Below, one piece after another: positions 1 to 7,250 of a DNA stretch of 16,928 nucleotides. The DNA is taken from NCBI GenBank assembly GCA_023396615.1, contig JAEWVM010000190.1:1-16928 (forward strand), in the 5' to 3' direction. Within the stretch, counting starts at the first letter, position 1. Every line of letters begins with the position of its first letter. Origin of the DNA: Spirochaetota bacterium (GTDB lineage Bacteria > Spirochaetota > UBA4802 > JAFGJZ01). Position numbers and translations under genes: made by a program. A model generated the notes under the pieces. That model made no database searches, was not told the origin of the DNA, and worked only from the letters and a program-made list of their open reading frames with translations.

Positions 1-609
1 GGTGTAAGTGTCTGGGGGTTTGCTGATTCGGATAAATGGATTTCTCCCGGCGGAGCAAAAGACGGAGACAGCATTCTGATGACAAAAGGACCTTCAATCG
101 AAGCTTCTTCACTGCTTGCGATATTAAAGCAAGATATACTAAGAGGAAGGATATCAGATGAAAATATTGAAAAGCTTATCGGACGTTCAAATGAGATAAC
201 AGTCGTGAAGGATGCTCTTCTGGCTTTTGAAACAGGTGAAGTCAGTGCAATGCATGATGCGACTGAAGGCGGTGTAGTCGGCGGACTATGGGAAATGGCA
301 CGTTCATCTGGTCTTCCGGTGTTTGCGGATTTTGACAGAGTTGATATTCCTGAGGATATTTTTTCAATTTCAAAAGAGCTGAATTTTAATCCATGGGAAG
401 CGATCAGCGAAGGAACTCTTCTCGCTGCAGTAAAACCGGGTAAAGAGAAAAAAGTCATGGAATTACTGAAAGCAAATGGAATAGAAAGCTGGATATTGGG
501 AAGGTTTGATTCATCTCTTAAAAGAAATACTTTCAGACAAAAAAACATTGAGTCTGAGCTTATTTGCCCGGAAGAAGACCCTTTCTGGAAACTCTTTTTT
601 GGCGAATAA
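1..609 (+). CDS. AIR-synthase-related (HypE-like) protein, 5'-truncated
   Basis: The frame is open from base 1, so the N-terminal part lies outside the window; 202 residues remain. This is the C-terminal half of the AIR-synthase/HypE/ThiL/SelD ATP-binding superfamily. Seen here are a DGDSILMTKG strand, the MHDATEGGVVGGLWEMA glycine-rich loop typical of HypE-like members, and an AISEGTLLAAV strand matching the HypE 'SGTLL' motif. True HypE ends in a short tail with a terminal Cys that carries the carbamoyl/cyano group. This protein ends EEDPFWKLFFGE with no Cys, and no hydrogenase genes are in view, so hydrogenase maturation is unlikely. The family forms dimers that use ATP to activate an oxygen or amide. 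The substrate here is unknown. The ATG at 79 is internal to the domain and is not the start. Confidence 0.8.
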   Translation, partial: GVSVWGFADSDKWISPGGAKDGDSILMTKGPSIEASSLLAILKQDILRGRISDENIEKLIGRSNEITVVKDALLAFETGEVSAMHDATEGGVVGGLWEMARSSGLPVFADFDRVDIPEDIFSISKELNFNPWEAISEGTLLAAVKPGKEKKVMELLKANGIESWILGRFDSSLKRNTFRQKNIESELICPEEDPFWKLFFGE

Positions 610-641
610 TGAAACCTGCATTTTTATAATCATTTTCGTTA

Positions 642-671
642 TTGACTGATAAGGCGGAATTCATTTATTTA
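642..671 (+). promoter_or_regulatory. Possible promoter of the Acg-like lipoprotein gene
   Basis: A TTGACT box at 642-647 stands 18 bp from TATTTA at 666-671. The predicted transcript would begin only a few bases upstream of the ATG at 687, so the -10 assignment is weak. An inverted repeat TCATTTAT/ATAAATGA (661-678) overlaps the -10 area. Read-through from the upstream gene, 77 bp away, is equally possible. Confidence 0.25.
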
Positions 672-676
672 TAAAT

Positions 677-680
677 GAGG
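677..680 (+). promoter_or_regulatory. Ribosome binding site deciding the 687 start
   Basis: GAGG lies 6 bases before the ATG at 687. The earlier in-frame ATG at 675 overlaps this site and has no Shine-Dalgarno of its own, so 687 is preferred. Confidence 0.6.
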
Positions 681-686
681 AAAGAT

Positions 687-1766
687 ATGAATACAAATAA
701 AGCGGTATTTTCAAGTATTTTGATTATGGTTTTAATTCTATGTTCGTGCGGAGGACTGACAAGAGAGGATTTTAAAGACAGCACCGATGCAAGTGTTTCT
801 GAAAAGATATTATCTCTTGCATCTCTTTCCCCGAGCGGTCACAATACTCAACCATGGACAGTAAGAATAGTATCGGAAGATAAATGGATTATAGGATGGG
901 ATAAGAATAGAGCTCTTACGGCTGTTGATCCGGGAAACAGGGAGCTGATTATTTCGCTTGGTGCTTTTTGCGAGGCGGTAAAAATTGCTTCTGAAAAATA
1001 CGGATTTACAGCTGAAATAAAGACAATTGCAAAAGGTAATTTTGATAATGAGATTGCTGAAATTACTTTTTCTAACTCGGGTGCGAGTGACAAAAATGCA
1101 AAACTTCTTGAAAGAAGAAGAATTGTCAGAAAGGGGCATTTGTCTAAGCCGTTGAGTGCAGAAGATAAAGATAAGTTAAAACAGGATATTTCTTCAGAAG
1201 TATATTTTTTCGATAGAGAAAGTGAAGAGGGCAAGATTATTGAGAAAGCTGTTCTTGAATCTAACATGGTTCAAACGAAGAGAGAAGATGCTGTAAAAGA
1301 GCTGGCGGATTGGATCCGCTGGTCGGATGAAGAGATAAAAAATAAAAGAGACGGACTTACTCCCTCTGGAATGGAGATCGGCGGGCTAGCTAATTTGTTT
1401 GTAAGAAATTTCTATTCAAGAGAAGATGCACTTACTGAATCATTCAGGGAATCTTCAATGAAAGCCGTAAAAGAACATCTTTCTTCATATGGCACATGGA
1501 TAATTATTACAACAAAGAAAGAAACTCCGACAATTTTAATGACTGCGGGGGCTGATTTCTTAAAAATAGGAATTGCAGGCATTGAGGAAAAAATAGTTTT
1601 GCATCCTATGACTCAGCCGATTGAAGAGGATGAGTTTAAATTACGTCTTAAAGAAGCTCTTCCGGTAAAAGGAGAAATTCAGTTTATATTAAGAAGCGGC
1701 TATGTCGAAGAATACCCTTTGCCAGTAAGCGTACGTATGGAAGCTAAACAAGTTATCAGAAAATAA
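687..1766 (+). CDS. Acg-family nitroreductase-like FMN protein, predicted lipoprotein
   Basis: From the ATG at 687 this is a 359-residue protein. Residues 1-20 form a lipoprotein signal with box L-C-S-C, so Cys21 would be lipidated and the protein exported. The mature part matches the nitroreductase fold of the Acg type: SPSGHNTQPW at 48-57 (FMN-contacting loop), DPGNRELIISLGAF at 81-94, an HPMTQPIEE segment near 306, and a C-terminal SGYVEEYPLP. Acg-type proteins of mycobacteria bind FMN and lack ordinary nitroreductase activity; their role is uncertain. A flavin site outside the cytoplasm would need exported FMN. Its stop codon touches the stop of the convergent AAA gene. Redox enzyme or flavin-sequestering protein cannot be told apart from sequence. 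Confidence 0.8.
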   Translation: MNTNKAVFSSILIMVLILCSCGGLTREDFKDSTDASVSEKILSLASLSPSGHNTQPWTVRIVSEDKWIIGWDKNRALTAVDPGNRELIISLGAFCEAVKIASEKYGFTAEIKTIAKGNFDNEIAEITFSNSGASDKNAKLLERRRIVRKGHLSKPLSAEDKDKLKQDISSEVYFFDRESEEGKIIEKAVLESNMVQTKREDAVKELADWIRWSDEEIKNKRDGLTPSGMEIGGLANLFVRNFYSREDALTESFRESSMKAVKEHLSSYGTWIIITTKKETPTILMTAGADFLKIGIAGIEEKIVLHPMTQPIEEDEFKLRLKEALPVKGEIQFILRSGYVEEYPLPVSVRMEAKQVIRK

Positions 1767-3002
1767 TTATTCATCAGAAGCGTTTCTCATGTTTACTGCA
1801 TGTTTGTAATATTCTACCGGCGGCGGAGAAATCTCTTCATTTTTAATGATGAGTTTTCTCGCCCATCTTCTTTCTGCATGTTCGCAAACATCTTTGATAT
1901 TTCTGCCTGAAAGACCTTCGCTTTTGTCTCCCAGCAGATGCAGTTCTTCTTCATTTAAATGAACTGCATAATTAGCAAAAATTGCTGAACGTTCCTTTGA
2001 ATTCGGAAGAGGAAAAAAAACAGATTGATCAAATCTGCTGATTAGTGCGGAGTCGAGATCGTGTTTTCGGTTTGTTGCTCCGATTGTGATTGTGTTTGAT
2101 GCTGATTCAATTCCGTCTAACTTTCTTAAAAGTACTGATAAAATCCGTCTAGTTGCTTCAAACATATTCTGATCGCGGCTTCCGGCCAAAGAGTCTATTT
2201 CATCAAGAAAAAGAATACAGCTGCCAAGCTCTTCGCATAAATCAAATATTTTGGAAAGATTTTGAGAACTTTGTCCGTACCATTTTGACATTATAGATTC
2301 AACCGGAAGATATACCAGAGGAATTCTAACATCTCCTGCTATGACTCGGGCTATAGTTGTTTTTCCGACTCCCGGAGGACCCTCGAAAAGTATAGCTCTT
2401 GGTCTGTTTGACTCAAATGTTCGGCGCGTTATTTTTGAAATAGAGTCATATACCTCGGGGTTTTTAAGAGGCATGATTATTGATTCGCGTATTGTCTTTT
2501 TAACTTCTTCGTAACCGGCAATGTAATTCCATCCGATTTCCTGATTGTCTTTATATACCGAAGCGCCAAGTCTAGTGAGTAGGACTGAAGGATCTGCATC
2601 AAGGGCAGAAGCGAAAAATAAGCGGTATATCTCGATTGTTAAATTTATTTCTTCCTGTGACAAATTTCCTTTTCTGTTGACCTCAATCTTGAAAGCGGAA
2701 AGACCTGAAATCTCAATTTTATAATTATCTAACATGTTTTCTGTAGTGAACATGTTTTTATTCATTGCCTGGAATGCGTAATAACCGTCACCAAAAGAAT
2801 GTATCCGGATATTTTCAAGATGGGTTTTCATAAGACTTATAATTGAAAGAATCTTTGACTCACTTAAAGACGGAACAGAAAAAGATATAATTGTTCCTCC
2901 TTTTTCGAAAGAAATTTTCGGCGGATAAGCGGCCTTGTGTTCAACGAGAAACGCGGTTTCTTTTTCAATCTGCTCTTTTACTTTATCAAAAGAAATTTCC
3001 AT
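1767..3002 (-). CDS. Stand-alone classical AAA ATPase
   Basis: The 411-residue protein has one AAA module. Walker A is GPPGVGKTT (208-216), a pore-loop-like SKWYGQS follows (239-245), Walker B is ILFLDEID (263-270), sensor 1 is the ATN at 309-311, and a GLSGRNIKD helix (363-371) sits at the sensor-2 end. The second region of homology keeps a single Arg in SRFD (322-325). Aromatic-Gly pore loops pull protein substrate through a hexamer in Vps4/katanin/FtsH-like ATPases, so an unfoldase or disassembly role is likely. Residues 1-150 match nothing I recognise and probably select the substrate. No protease domain, membrane segment or signal peptide is seen, so it should be cytoplasmic. AAAGGG lies 7 bases before the ATG. 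Confidence 0.85.
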   Translation of the reverse strand: MEISFDKVKEQIEKETAFLVEHKAAYPPKISFEKGGTIISFSVPSLSESKILSIISLMKTHLENIRIHSFGDGYYAFQAMNKNMFTTENMLDNYKIEISGLSAFKIEVNRKGNLSQEEINLTIEIYRLFFASALDADPSVLLTRLGASVYKDNQEIGWNYIAGYEEVKKTIRESIIMPLKNPEVYDSISKITRRTFESNRPRAILFEGPPGVGKTTIARVIAGDVRIPLVYLPVESIMSKWYGQSSQNLSKIFDLCEELGSCILFLDEIDSLAGSRDQNMFEATRRILSVLLRKLDGIESASNTITIGATNRKHDLDSALISRFDQSVFFPLPNSKERSAIFANYAVHLNEEELHLLGDKSEGLSGRNIKDVCEHAERRWARKLIIKNEEISPPPVEYYKHAVNMRNASDE

Positions 3003-3106
3003 AAAAATACCCTTTCTAACTTATCGGCAGATTTTAGTTTATTTCAGCATTGATTTCTTGACAGTTCGGCGGAATGAATTTGGATTTGATTAAAGACGGA
3101 GGATAT
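3003..3106. promoter_or_regulatory. Divergent promoter region between AAA gene and purT
   Basis: Both genes read outward from this gap. A TTGACA at 3058-3063 points toward purT, with only poor -10 matches downstream. If used, transcription would begin past the ATG at 3074, which supports the later start at 3107. For the AAA gene, CTGTCA and TAAACT are 17 bp apart on the minus strand. I see no purine-responsive riboswitch. Confidence 0.35.
3098..3102 (+). promoter_or_regulatory. Ribosome binding site deciding the purT start
   Basis: GGAGG is 4 bases before the ATG at 3107. The upstream ATG at 3074 lacks a comparable site and would add 11 residues not found in E. coli PurT. Confidence 0.7.
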
Positions 3107-4288
3107 ATGGTTCGATTGGGTTCGCCTTTTGGAAAAAGTTCAACAAAAATGCTTCTTCTGGGTTCGGGTGAGCTTGGAAAAGAAGTTGTAATTGAAGCCA
3201 TGCGTCTTGGGATTTATGTGATAGCCTGCGACAGATATGAAAAGGCTCCTGCGATGCAAATTGCAAATGATTTCAGAGTATTCAATATGCTTGATGAGAA
3301 AGCCCTGAAAGAAACAGTTTATGAAATCAAACCTGATTTTATTGTGCCGGAGATTGAGGCAATTGCTACTGATGCTCTTATTGAACTTGAAAAAGAAGGT
3401 TTCCGTGTTATTCCAAATGCGAACGCGGCAAAGTTAACTATGAACAGAGAAGGTATCAGATGTCTTGCCGCTGAAAAACTTAATCTTAAAACTTCTCCTT
3501 ATCGTTTTGCAGATAATTACTCTTCTTTTATAAGCTCAGTTAAAGAGATAGGTCTTCCATGTGTTGTAAAGCCGATAATGAGTTCATCAGGAAAAGGACA
3601 AAGTGTCATTAAAACTGAAGACGATATACAAAAAGCCTGGGATTATTCTCAGTCAGGAAGCCGTTCAGGCGCCGGCAAGGTTATTGTTGAAGCGTTTGTT
3701 GATTTTGATTATGAAATAACTCTATTAACAGTCCGACATAAAGACGGAACTTCTTTTCTCGAGCCGATTGGACATGTGCAGACTGAAGGCGATTACCGAG
3801 AATCATGGCAGCCTCAACCGATGGAACCGGAAGTTCTTGAAAAATCAAGAGTTGTTGCAAAAGCAATAACTGATGAAATCGGGGGTTTCGGTATTTTCGG
3901 GGTAGAATTGTTTATAAAAGGAAATGATGTTTATTTCAGCGAAGTGTCTCCTCGTCCGCATGATACAGGAATGGTCACAATGATTTCTCAAAACATGTCA
4001 GAGTTTGAGCTTCATCTTCGGGCTGTATTAGGTTTGCCAATCCCTAATATCCGTCAATACGGGCCTGCCGCATCGGCTGCTTTGTTGGTTTACGGCGATT
4101 CAAAAAATGTGACATTTGAAAATATTGATTCGGCATTGTCTTTTCCCGATACTTCTCTGAAGTTATTCGGAAAACCTGAAGTTAACGGACATAGAAGAAT
4201 GGGAGTTGCGCTTGCACTCGGAGATTCGATAGAGCAAGCGCGGGAAAAGGCAAGAAAAGTCAGAGATTCGGTAAAAACCATTCTGTAA
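3107..4288 (+). CDS. purT: Formate-dependent phosphoribosylglycinamide formyltransferase
   Basis: PurT joins formate to GAR using ATP, the folate-independent version of the third step of purine synthesis. At 393 residues it is nearly collinear with E. coli PurT (392). It opens with the LLLGSGELGKEVVIEAMRLG Rossmann-like loop, then DRYEKAPAMQIA, PEIEAIATDALI, KLTMNREGIR, the ATP-grasp VKPIMSSSGKGQS glycine loop, DYRESWQPQ, and the metal-binding FSEVSPRPHDTGMVT strand, ending with IRQYGPAASA and LFGKPE. All hallmark segments are intact, so it should be active. Being folate-independent, it ties purine synthesis to free formate, as expected where pyruvate formate-lyase makes formate; no such gene is in this window. 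It abuts the convergent outer-membrane gene stop to stop. Confidence 0.97.
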   Translation: MVRLGSPFGKSSTKMLLLGSGELGKEVVIEAMRLGIYVIACDRYEKAPAMQIANDFRVFNMLDEKALKETVYEIKPDFIVPEIEAIATDALIELEKEGFRVIPNANAAKLTMNREGIRCLAAEKLNLKTSPYRFADNYSSFISSVKEIGLPCVVKPIMSSSGKGQSVIKTEDDIQKAWDYSQSGSRSGAGKVIVEAFVDFDYEITLLTVRHKDGTSFLEPIGHVQTEGDYRESWQPQPMEPEVLEKSRVVAKAITDEIGGFGIFGVELFIKGNDVYFSEVSPRPHDTGMVTMISQNMSEFELHLRAVLGLPIPNIRQYGPAASAALLVYGDSKNVTFENIDSALSFPDTSLKLFGKPEVNGHRRMGVALALGDSIEQAREKARKVRDSVKTIL

Positions 4289-4894
4289 TCAGAATGGATA
4301 ACGTATCCCTGCATTGAAAATGAAACCTGACATGTCTATTTCTATGTCATCAGAATTTTTTAGTTTTGCAGAACGATAGCCGGTTTCAGCAAGGAATTGT
4401 ATTTTCGATTCTTTTGCAGGAGAAAAAGAAGCGCCTATTGCAAGCTGCCATGTAAAGCCGCCGAAAAAATCTGCTTTGCTTTTGCCGGAAGAATTTTCAT
4501 AAGTCAGAAGCATTGGAGAATATCCAAGACCTATGTTGAAATAAGGCATAACTCCATGTAATTTTTCTTTTAGGTTAAATAGTCTTATCTGAGCGCTTCC
4601 CAAAATTGGAAACATATATGCATCGGTATCTTTAACTTTCGATCCGTCTATTCCTGATTCGGTAGTAATACCATCCAGTCTTTGTCTCCAGCGTATCCAG
4701 TAAAAAGACGGATCAATTCCAAGAGCAAAAAAGGGATCTAATTCCAAATAATAAGAAAAGTTTAGCTGAAGACCGAATCTTCCGGGATCTTTGGCATGAG
4801 AAGTTCCAATTTTTCCGTCAACAACTGATTTATCCTCAGCTGAAAGATTGAGCATCATTGTGAGCATTATAAAGGCTAATATATATTTTTTCAT
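4289..4894 (-). CDS. Small outer-membrane beta-barrel protein
   Basis: The 201-residue product starts with a Sec signal peptide (KKY, hydrophobic core, likely cut after LSA at 19). The rest is built of alternating polar/hydrophobic strands separated by short turns, including SFYWIRWRQRL, YFNIGLGYSPML, WQLAIGASFSP and IQFLAETGYR. It ends in GIRYPF; a terminal Phe is the usual recognition mark for barrel insertion by BamA. Size fits an 8- to 10-strand barrel of the OmpA/OmpW-like kind. No enzyme motif is visible and the function is unknown. The ribosome site is strong (AGAGGTG upstream of the ATG), and the gene has its own promoter plus an upstream terminator that shields it from citrate synthase transcription. 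Confidence 0.75.
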   Translation of the reverse strand: MKKYILAFIMLTMMLNLSAEDKSVVDGKIGTSHAKDPGRFGLQLNFSYYLELDPFFALGIDPSFYWIRWRQRLDGITTESGIDGSKVKDTDAYMFPILGSAQIRLFNLKEKLHGVMPYFNIGLGYSPMLLTYENSSGKSKADFFGGFTWQLAIGASFSPAKESKIQFLAETGYRSAKLKNSDDIEIDMSGFIFNAGIRYPF

Positions 4895-4912
4895 TTCTTC
4901 ACCTCTATAAGA

Positions 4913-4940
4913 AGCATAAAAATATTTTAAAGAGTGTCAA
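4913..4940 (-). promoter_or_regulatory. Sigma-70-type promoter of the beta-barrel gene
   Basis: On the minus strand a perfect TTGACA (4935-4940) is followed after 16 bp by TATGCT (4913-4918). It lies just upstream of the ribosome site of the gene starting at 4894 and just downstream of the citrate synthase terminator. Confidence 0.6.
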
Positions 4941-4954
4941 TAATATTAATGGAT

Positions 4955-4980
4955 AAAAAAAACCGGCATAGCCGGTTTTT
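4955..4980 (-). terminator. Intrinsic terminator of citrate synthase gene
   Basis: A 10-bp stem AAAAACCGGC/GCCGGTTTTT with a 3-base loop (4958-4980) is followed on the minus strand by a run of T. The promoter-distal arm meets the citrate synthase stop codon (4980-4982), so the terminator begins within the stop. The A/T tails on both sides could also stop plus-strand transcription. Confidence 0.9.
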
Positions 4981-6311
4981 TATCTTTCATTCAATGGAAT
5001 ATATTTTTGAGGCGGGAGAACATATTTATAAGCTGGTCTCATAATTCTTCCGCCGCTTACAATTTCTTCTATCAGATGCGAAGCCCATCCAGCTATGCGA
5101 GCCATAGCAAAAATCGGAGTATGAAGATCAGGGTGAATTCCTAGCATATCATATACAAAACCTGAATAAAAATCAATGTTTGCACAGATGACCTTTGATC
5201 CTTTTTCTTCTTCGAATACTATTTTTCCGAGTCTTTCAACTTCTTCATAAAGTGTAAATTCCTCTTCTCTTCCTTTCTCTTTTGCGAGTTCTTTAGCTTT
5301 TGCTTTGAGAAGAATTGCTCTCGGATCGGAAAGAGAATACACAGCATGACCCATTCCGTAAATTAAACCGGTTCTATCGAAAGCTTCTTTGCGGAAAATC
5401 TTTCTGATGTATTCCTTTAATGCGGATTCGTTAGAGACTTCTTTAACATTTGTCATTATGTCCTGCATCATCATGGATACAGAGTGATTTGCTCCACCGT
5501 GTTTAGGTCCTTTCAAAGAACCGACAGCGGCCCCAATTGATGAATAAGTATCCGTATCTGTAGACGCGACAACATGAACTGTAAAAGTAGAATTATTCCC
5601 TCCTCCGTGTTCTGCATGAAGAACAAGAGCTAGGTCAAGAATTTCTGCTTCTGTACGCGAATATTCCTTGTTGGGTCTTACTATGCTCAGGAAGTTTTCG
5701 GCGGTAGATAGATTTTCCTGCTGATTATGAATATAAAGAGAGGTTCCTTCAAAGTAGTGCTGTTTTGCCTGAAAGCCGTATGCCACAAGAACGGGAAAGC
5801 GGGCAATCAGTTCTATGCACTGTCTGAGAACGTTTTTAATTGAACGGTCTTCGGGATTCTCGTCATATGAATACAATGTAAGAACGGAGCGTGCAATTTT
5901 GTTCATGATGTCTTTGCTTGGAGCTCGGAATATCATGTTTTCTTTGAATCCTTCCGGAAGTTCTCTATTCTTAGCGATTGAGTCTGAAAAATCTTTGAGT
6001 TCATCTTTTTCGGGAAGATAACCAAACATCAATAAAAAAGCAGTTTCTTCAAAGCCGAAACGCTTTTCATTCTGAAATCCTACAGTAAGATCTTTTACAT
6101 CTATTCCTCTGTAACGGAGACGGCCTTCAACCGGAGAAGCTTCACCTTCGTCGACTACATAACCATGAACATCTCCGACCCCTGTTAAACCTACAAGAAC
6201 ACCGCTTCCGTCGGAATTTCGGAGACCGCGTTTGACGTTATACCGCGAGTATAGATCCGGGTCGATTTTGCTGGCAATAAGTTTGTTTGCCCATTCTTCA
6301 ATTCTTATCAT
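4980..6311 (-). CDS. gltA: Citrate synthase
   Basis: The enzyme condenses oxaloacetate and acetyl-CoA to citrate, feeding 2-oxoglutarate and glutamate synthesis. The 443-residue protein keeps the catalytic set: His271 in GPKHGGANHSV, His322 in GMGHAVYSLSDPRA, and Asp380 in NIDFYSGFVYDMLGI. LRYRGIDVKDL near 65-75 and LVLHAEHGGGNNSTFTV (229-245) also fit. The GHAVxxxxDPR form resembles the longer clostridial and mitochondrial enzymes rather than the GHRVYK form of many bacteria. GGAGGTGA lies 7 bases before the ATG. The gene is single, with its own terminator. No other TCA-cycle gene is nearby, so whether the cycle is complete cannot be judged here. Confidence 0.95.
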   Translation of the reverse strand: MIRIEEWANKLIASKIDPDLYSRYNVKRGLRNSDGSGVLVGLTGVGDVHGYVVDEGEASPVEGRLRYRGIDVKDLTVGFQNEKRFGFEETAFLLMFGYLPEKDELKDFSDSIAKNRELPEGFKENMIFRAPSKDIMNKIARSVLTLYSYDENPEDRSIKNVLRQCIELIARFPVLVAYGFQAKQHYFEGTSLYIHNQQENLSTAENFLSIVRPNKEYSRTEAEILDLALVLHAEHGGGNNSTFTVHVVASTDTDTYSSIGAAVGSLKGPKHGGANHSVSMMMQDIMTNVKEVSNESALKEYIRKIFRKEAFDRTGLIYGMGHAVYSLSDPRAILLKAKAKELAKEKGREEEFTLYEEVERLGKIVFEEEKGSKVICANIDFYSGFVYDMLGIHPDLHTPIFAMARIAGWASHLIEEIVSGGRIMRPAYKYVLPPQKYIPLNER

Positions 6312-6529
6312 GGTGAATTCACCTCCGAAATATTTGATGTCACTGGAAATTGAAAGGGATTATTTGACAAGCATATAATAAATAAAAAAAAGCAGTAATA
6401 AAGATTTTAAAACACAAAATTTGTATGTTGAAAGAATAGAACAATTAAGACAGTTCGTAATTATTGAATATTCGCAGGTGTTTTAAATAAACAAGAAAGA
6501 AGATTAAGCAGTTTCATAATAAATTGCAG
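6312..6529. other. AT-rich intergenic region with possible citrate synthase promoter
   Basis: No gene is supported in this stretch. On the minus strand TTCAAC (6427-6432) and TAAAAT (6404-6409) are 17 bp apart and could form the citrate synthase promoter, leaving a long untranslated leader of roughly 85 bases. No riboswitch fold was recognised by eye. Confidence 0.3.
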
Positions 6530-6566
6530 AAAAAGCTCTTCCCGCGAAATAAACGACGGGAAGAGC
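6530..6566 (-). terminator. Intrinsic terminator of the isochorismatase-fold gene
   Basis: A GC-containing 10-bp stem, GCTCTTCCCG (6535-6544) with CGGGAAGAGC (6557-6566), has a 12-base loop and is followed on the minus strand by TTTTT. It lies 9 bases past the stop codon at 6576. Confidence 0.88.
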
Positions 6567-6575
6567 AGAGGGGGC

Positions 6576-7124
6576 TTAAATAATGTTTAAAAGTTTTTCT
6601 GTTTCACAAATTTCGGCAAAAGCTTCGTGTAAAGAAGCGGCAAATGAGGCATTAACTGCTGAAGCGGGAATACTGGTTTCGCCGAACTTAAGATCACAGG
6701 CGGCACAAGCATCATATGCAAGAACGCATTCATAACCGTAATCTTTTGCCGCTCTAATGGTAGAGTCTATTGAAAGATGACTCATCATTCCGCAAAAAAT
6801 TAGTTTAGAAATATCATTTGAATATAATATTTCATCAAAATCTGTTCCTTTAAATGCATTTGAAGAATTTTTAATTAGTATTTCTTCTCCTTCAAGCGGT
6901 GCAACGGAAGGATGTATTTCCGCTCCTGCAGAATCCGGAAGACAGAAAGAAAATCCGGAATCTTTTGATAGTTGTTTAACATGAATGACTTTCATGTTGT
7001 TTTTTCTGGCGGCCGAAAGAAGCTTTGATGCATTTGAGGAAGCTTCTTCTGAGCCGAATAATTCTTTTTTTCCGCCTGGAAAAAAATCTTTTTGAATATC
7101 TACTAAAACCAACGCTGTCTTCAT
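6576..7124 (-). CDS. Isochorismatase-fold cysteine-hydrolase homologue with Ser at the Cys position
   Basis: This 182-residue protein has the isochorismatase/nicotinamidase fold: Asp9 in LVLVDIQKDFF, Lys85 in ILIKNSSNAF, and the cis-peptide segment GMMSHLSIDSTIRAA. In thiol members (nicotinamidase, N-carbamoylsarcosine amidase) the last motif carries the nucleophilic Cys. Here that position is Ser118, codon TCA at 6771-6773. True isochorismatases such as EntB and PhzD also lack the Cys at this place and hydrolyse a vinyl ether, but no siderophore or phenazine genes are near. The start at 7124 is chosen because AAAGGAG lies 6 bases upstream and the protein begins MKTALVLVDIQ as usual; an ATG at 7160 lacks such a site. 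The substrate is unknown. It lies 126 bp downstream of the tetR gene on the same strand and may be co-regulated. Confidence 0.85.
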   Translation of the reverse strand: MKTALVLVDIQKDFFPGGKKELFGSEEASSNASKLLSAARKNNMKVIHVKQLSKDSGFSFCLPDSAGAEIHPSVAPLEGEEILIKNSSNAFKGTDFDEILYSNDISKLIFCGMMSHLSIDSTIRAAKDYGYECVLAYDACAACDLKFGETSIPASAVNASFAASLHEAFAEICETEKLLNII

Positions 7125-7130
7125 AAAAAT

Positions 7131-7137
7131 CTCCTTT
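7131..7137 (-). promoter_or_regulatory. Ribosome binding site deciding the 7124 start
   Basis: On the minus strand AAAGGAG stands 6 bases before the ATG at 7124. It selects this start over the in-frame ATG 36 bases upstream. Confidence 0.75.
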
Positions 7138-7250
7138 GAACTGATACAATTATGATTCAATAATATATTGTTTGTTTCATTTATTTTTTATAAAAGAAGA
7201 AATCTGATAAAAGTTTAGATTAATATTATAAAAGCAATATTAAATACTTC

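Noticed and set aside
848..1267. Open frame of 139 codons antisense to the Acg-like gene
   Set aside because: It is Ser/Leu-rich, as expected from the reverse of a charged coding sequence, and no motif is present. The plus-strand gene explains the region.
3074..3106. Longer N-terminus for PurT from the ATG at 3074
   Set aside because: GGAGG stands before the ATG at 3107, and the protein then aligns end to end with E. coli PurT. The extra 11 residues are not needed.
5041..5100. Possible 2-methylcitrate synthase instead of citrate synthase
   Set aside because: No prpB/prpD-type genes are near, and the sequence follows the long citrate synthase form. The substrate choice cannot be fully settled by eye, but citrate synthase is the better call.
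6421..6486. Short open frame on the plus strand upstream of citrate synthase
   Set aside because: It has about 21 codons from a TTG, with no ribosome site and no family resemblance.
7220..7243. Inverted repeat TTAATATT/AATATTAA after the tetR stop
   Set aside because: The stem is purely A/T with an 8-base loop and no T run follows on the minus strand, so it is not a convincing terminator. In such AT-rich DNA it can arise by chance.
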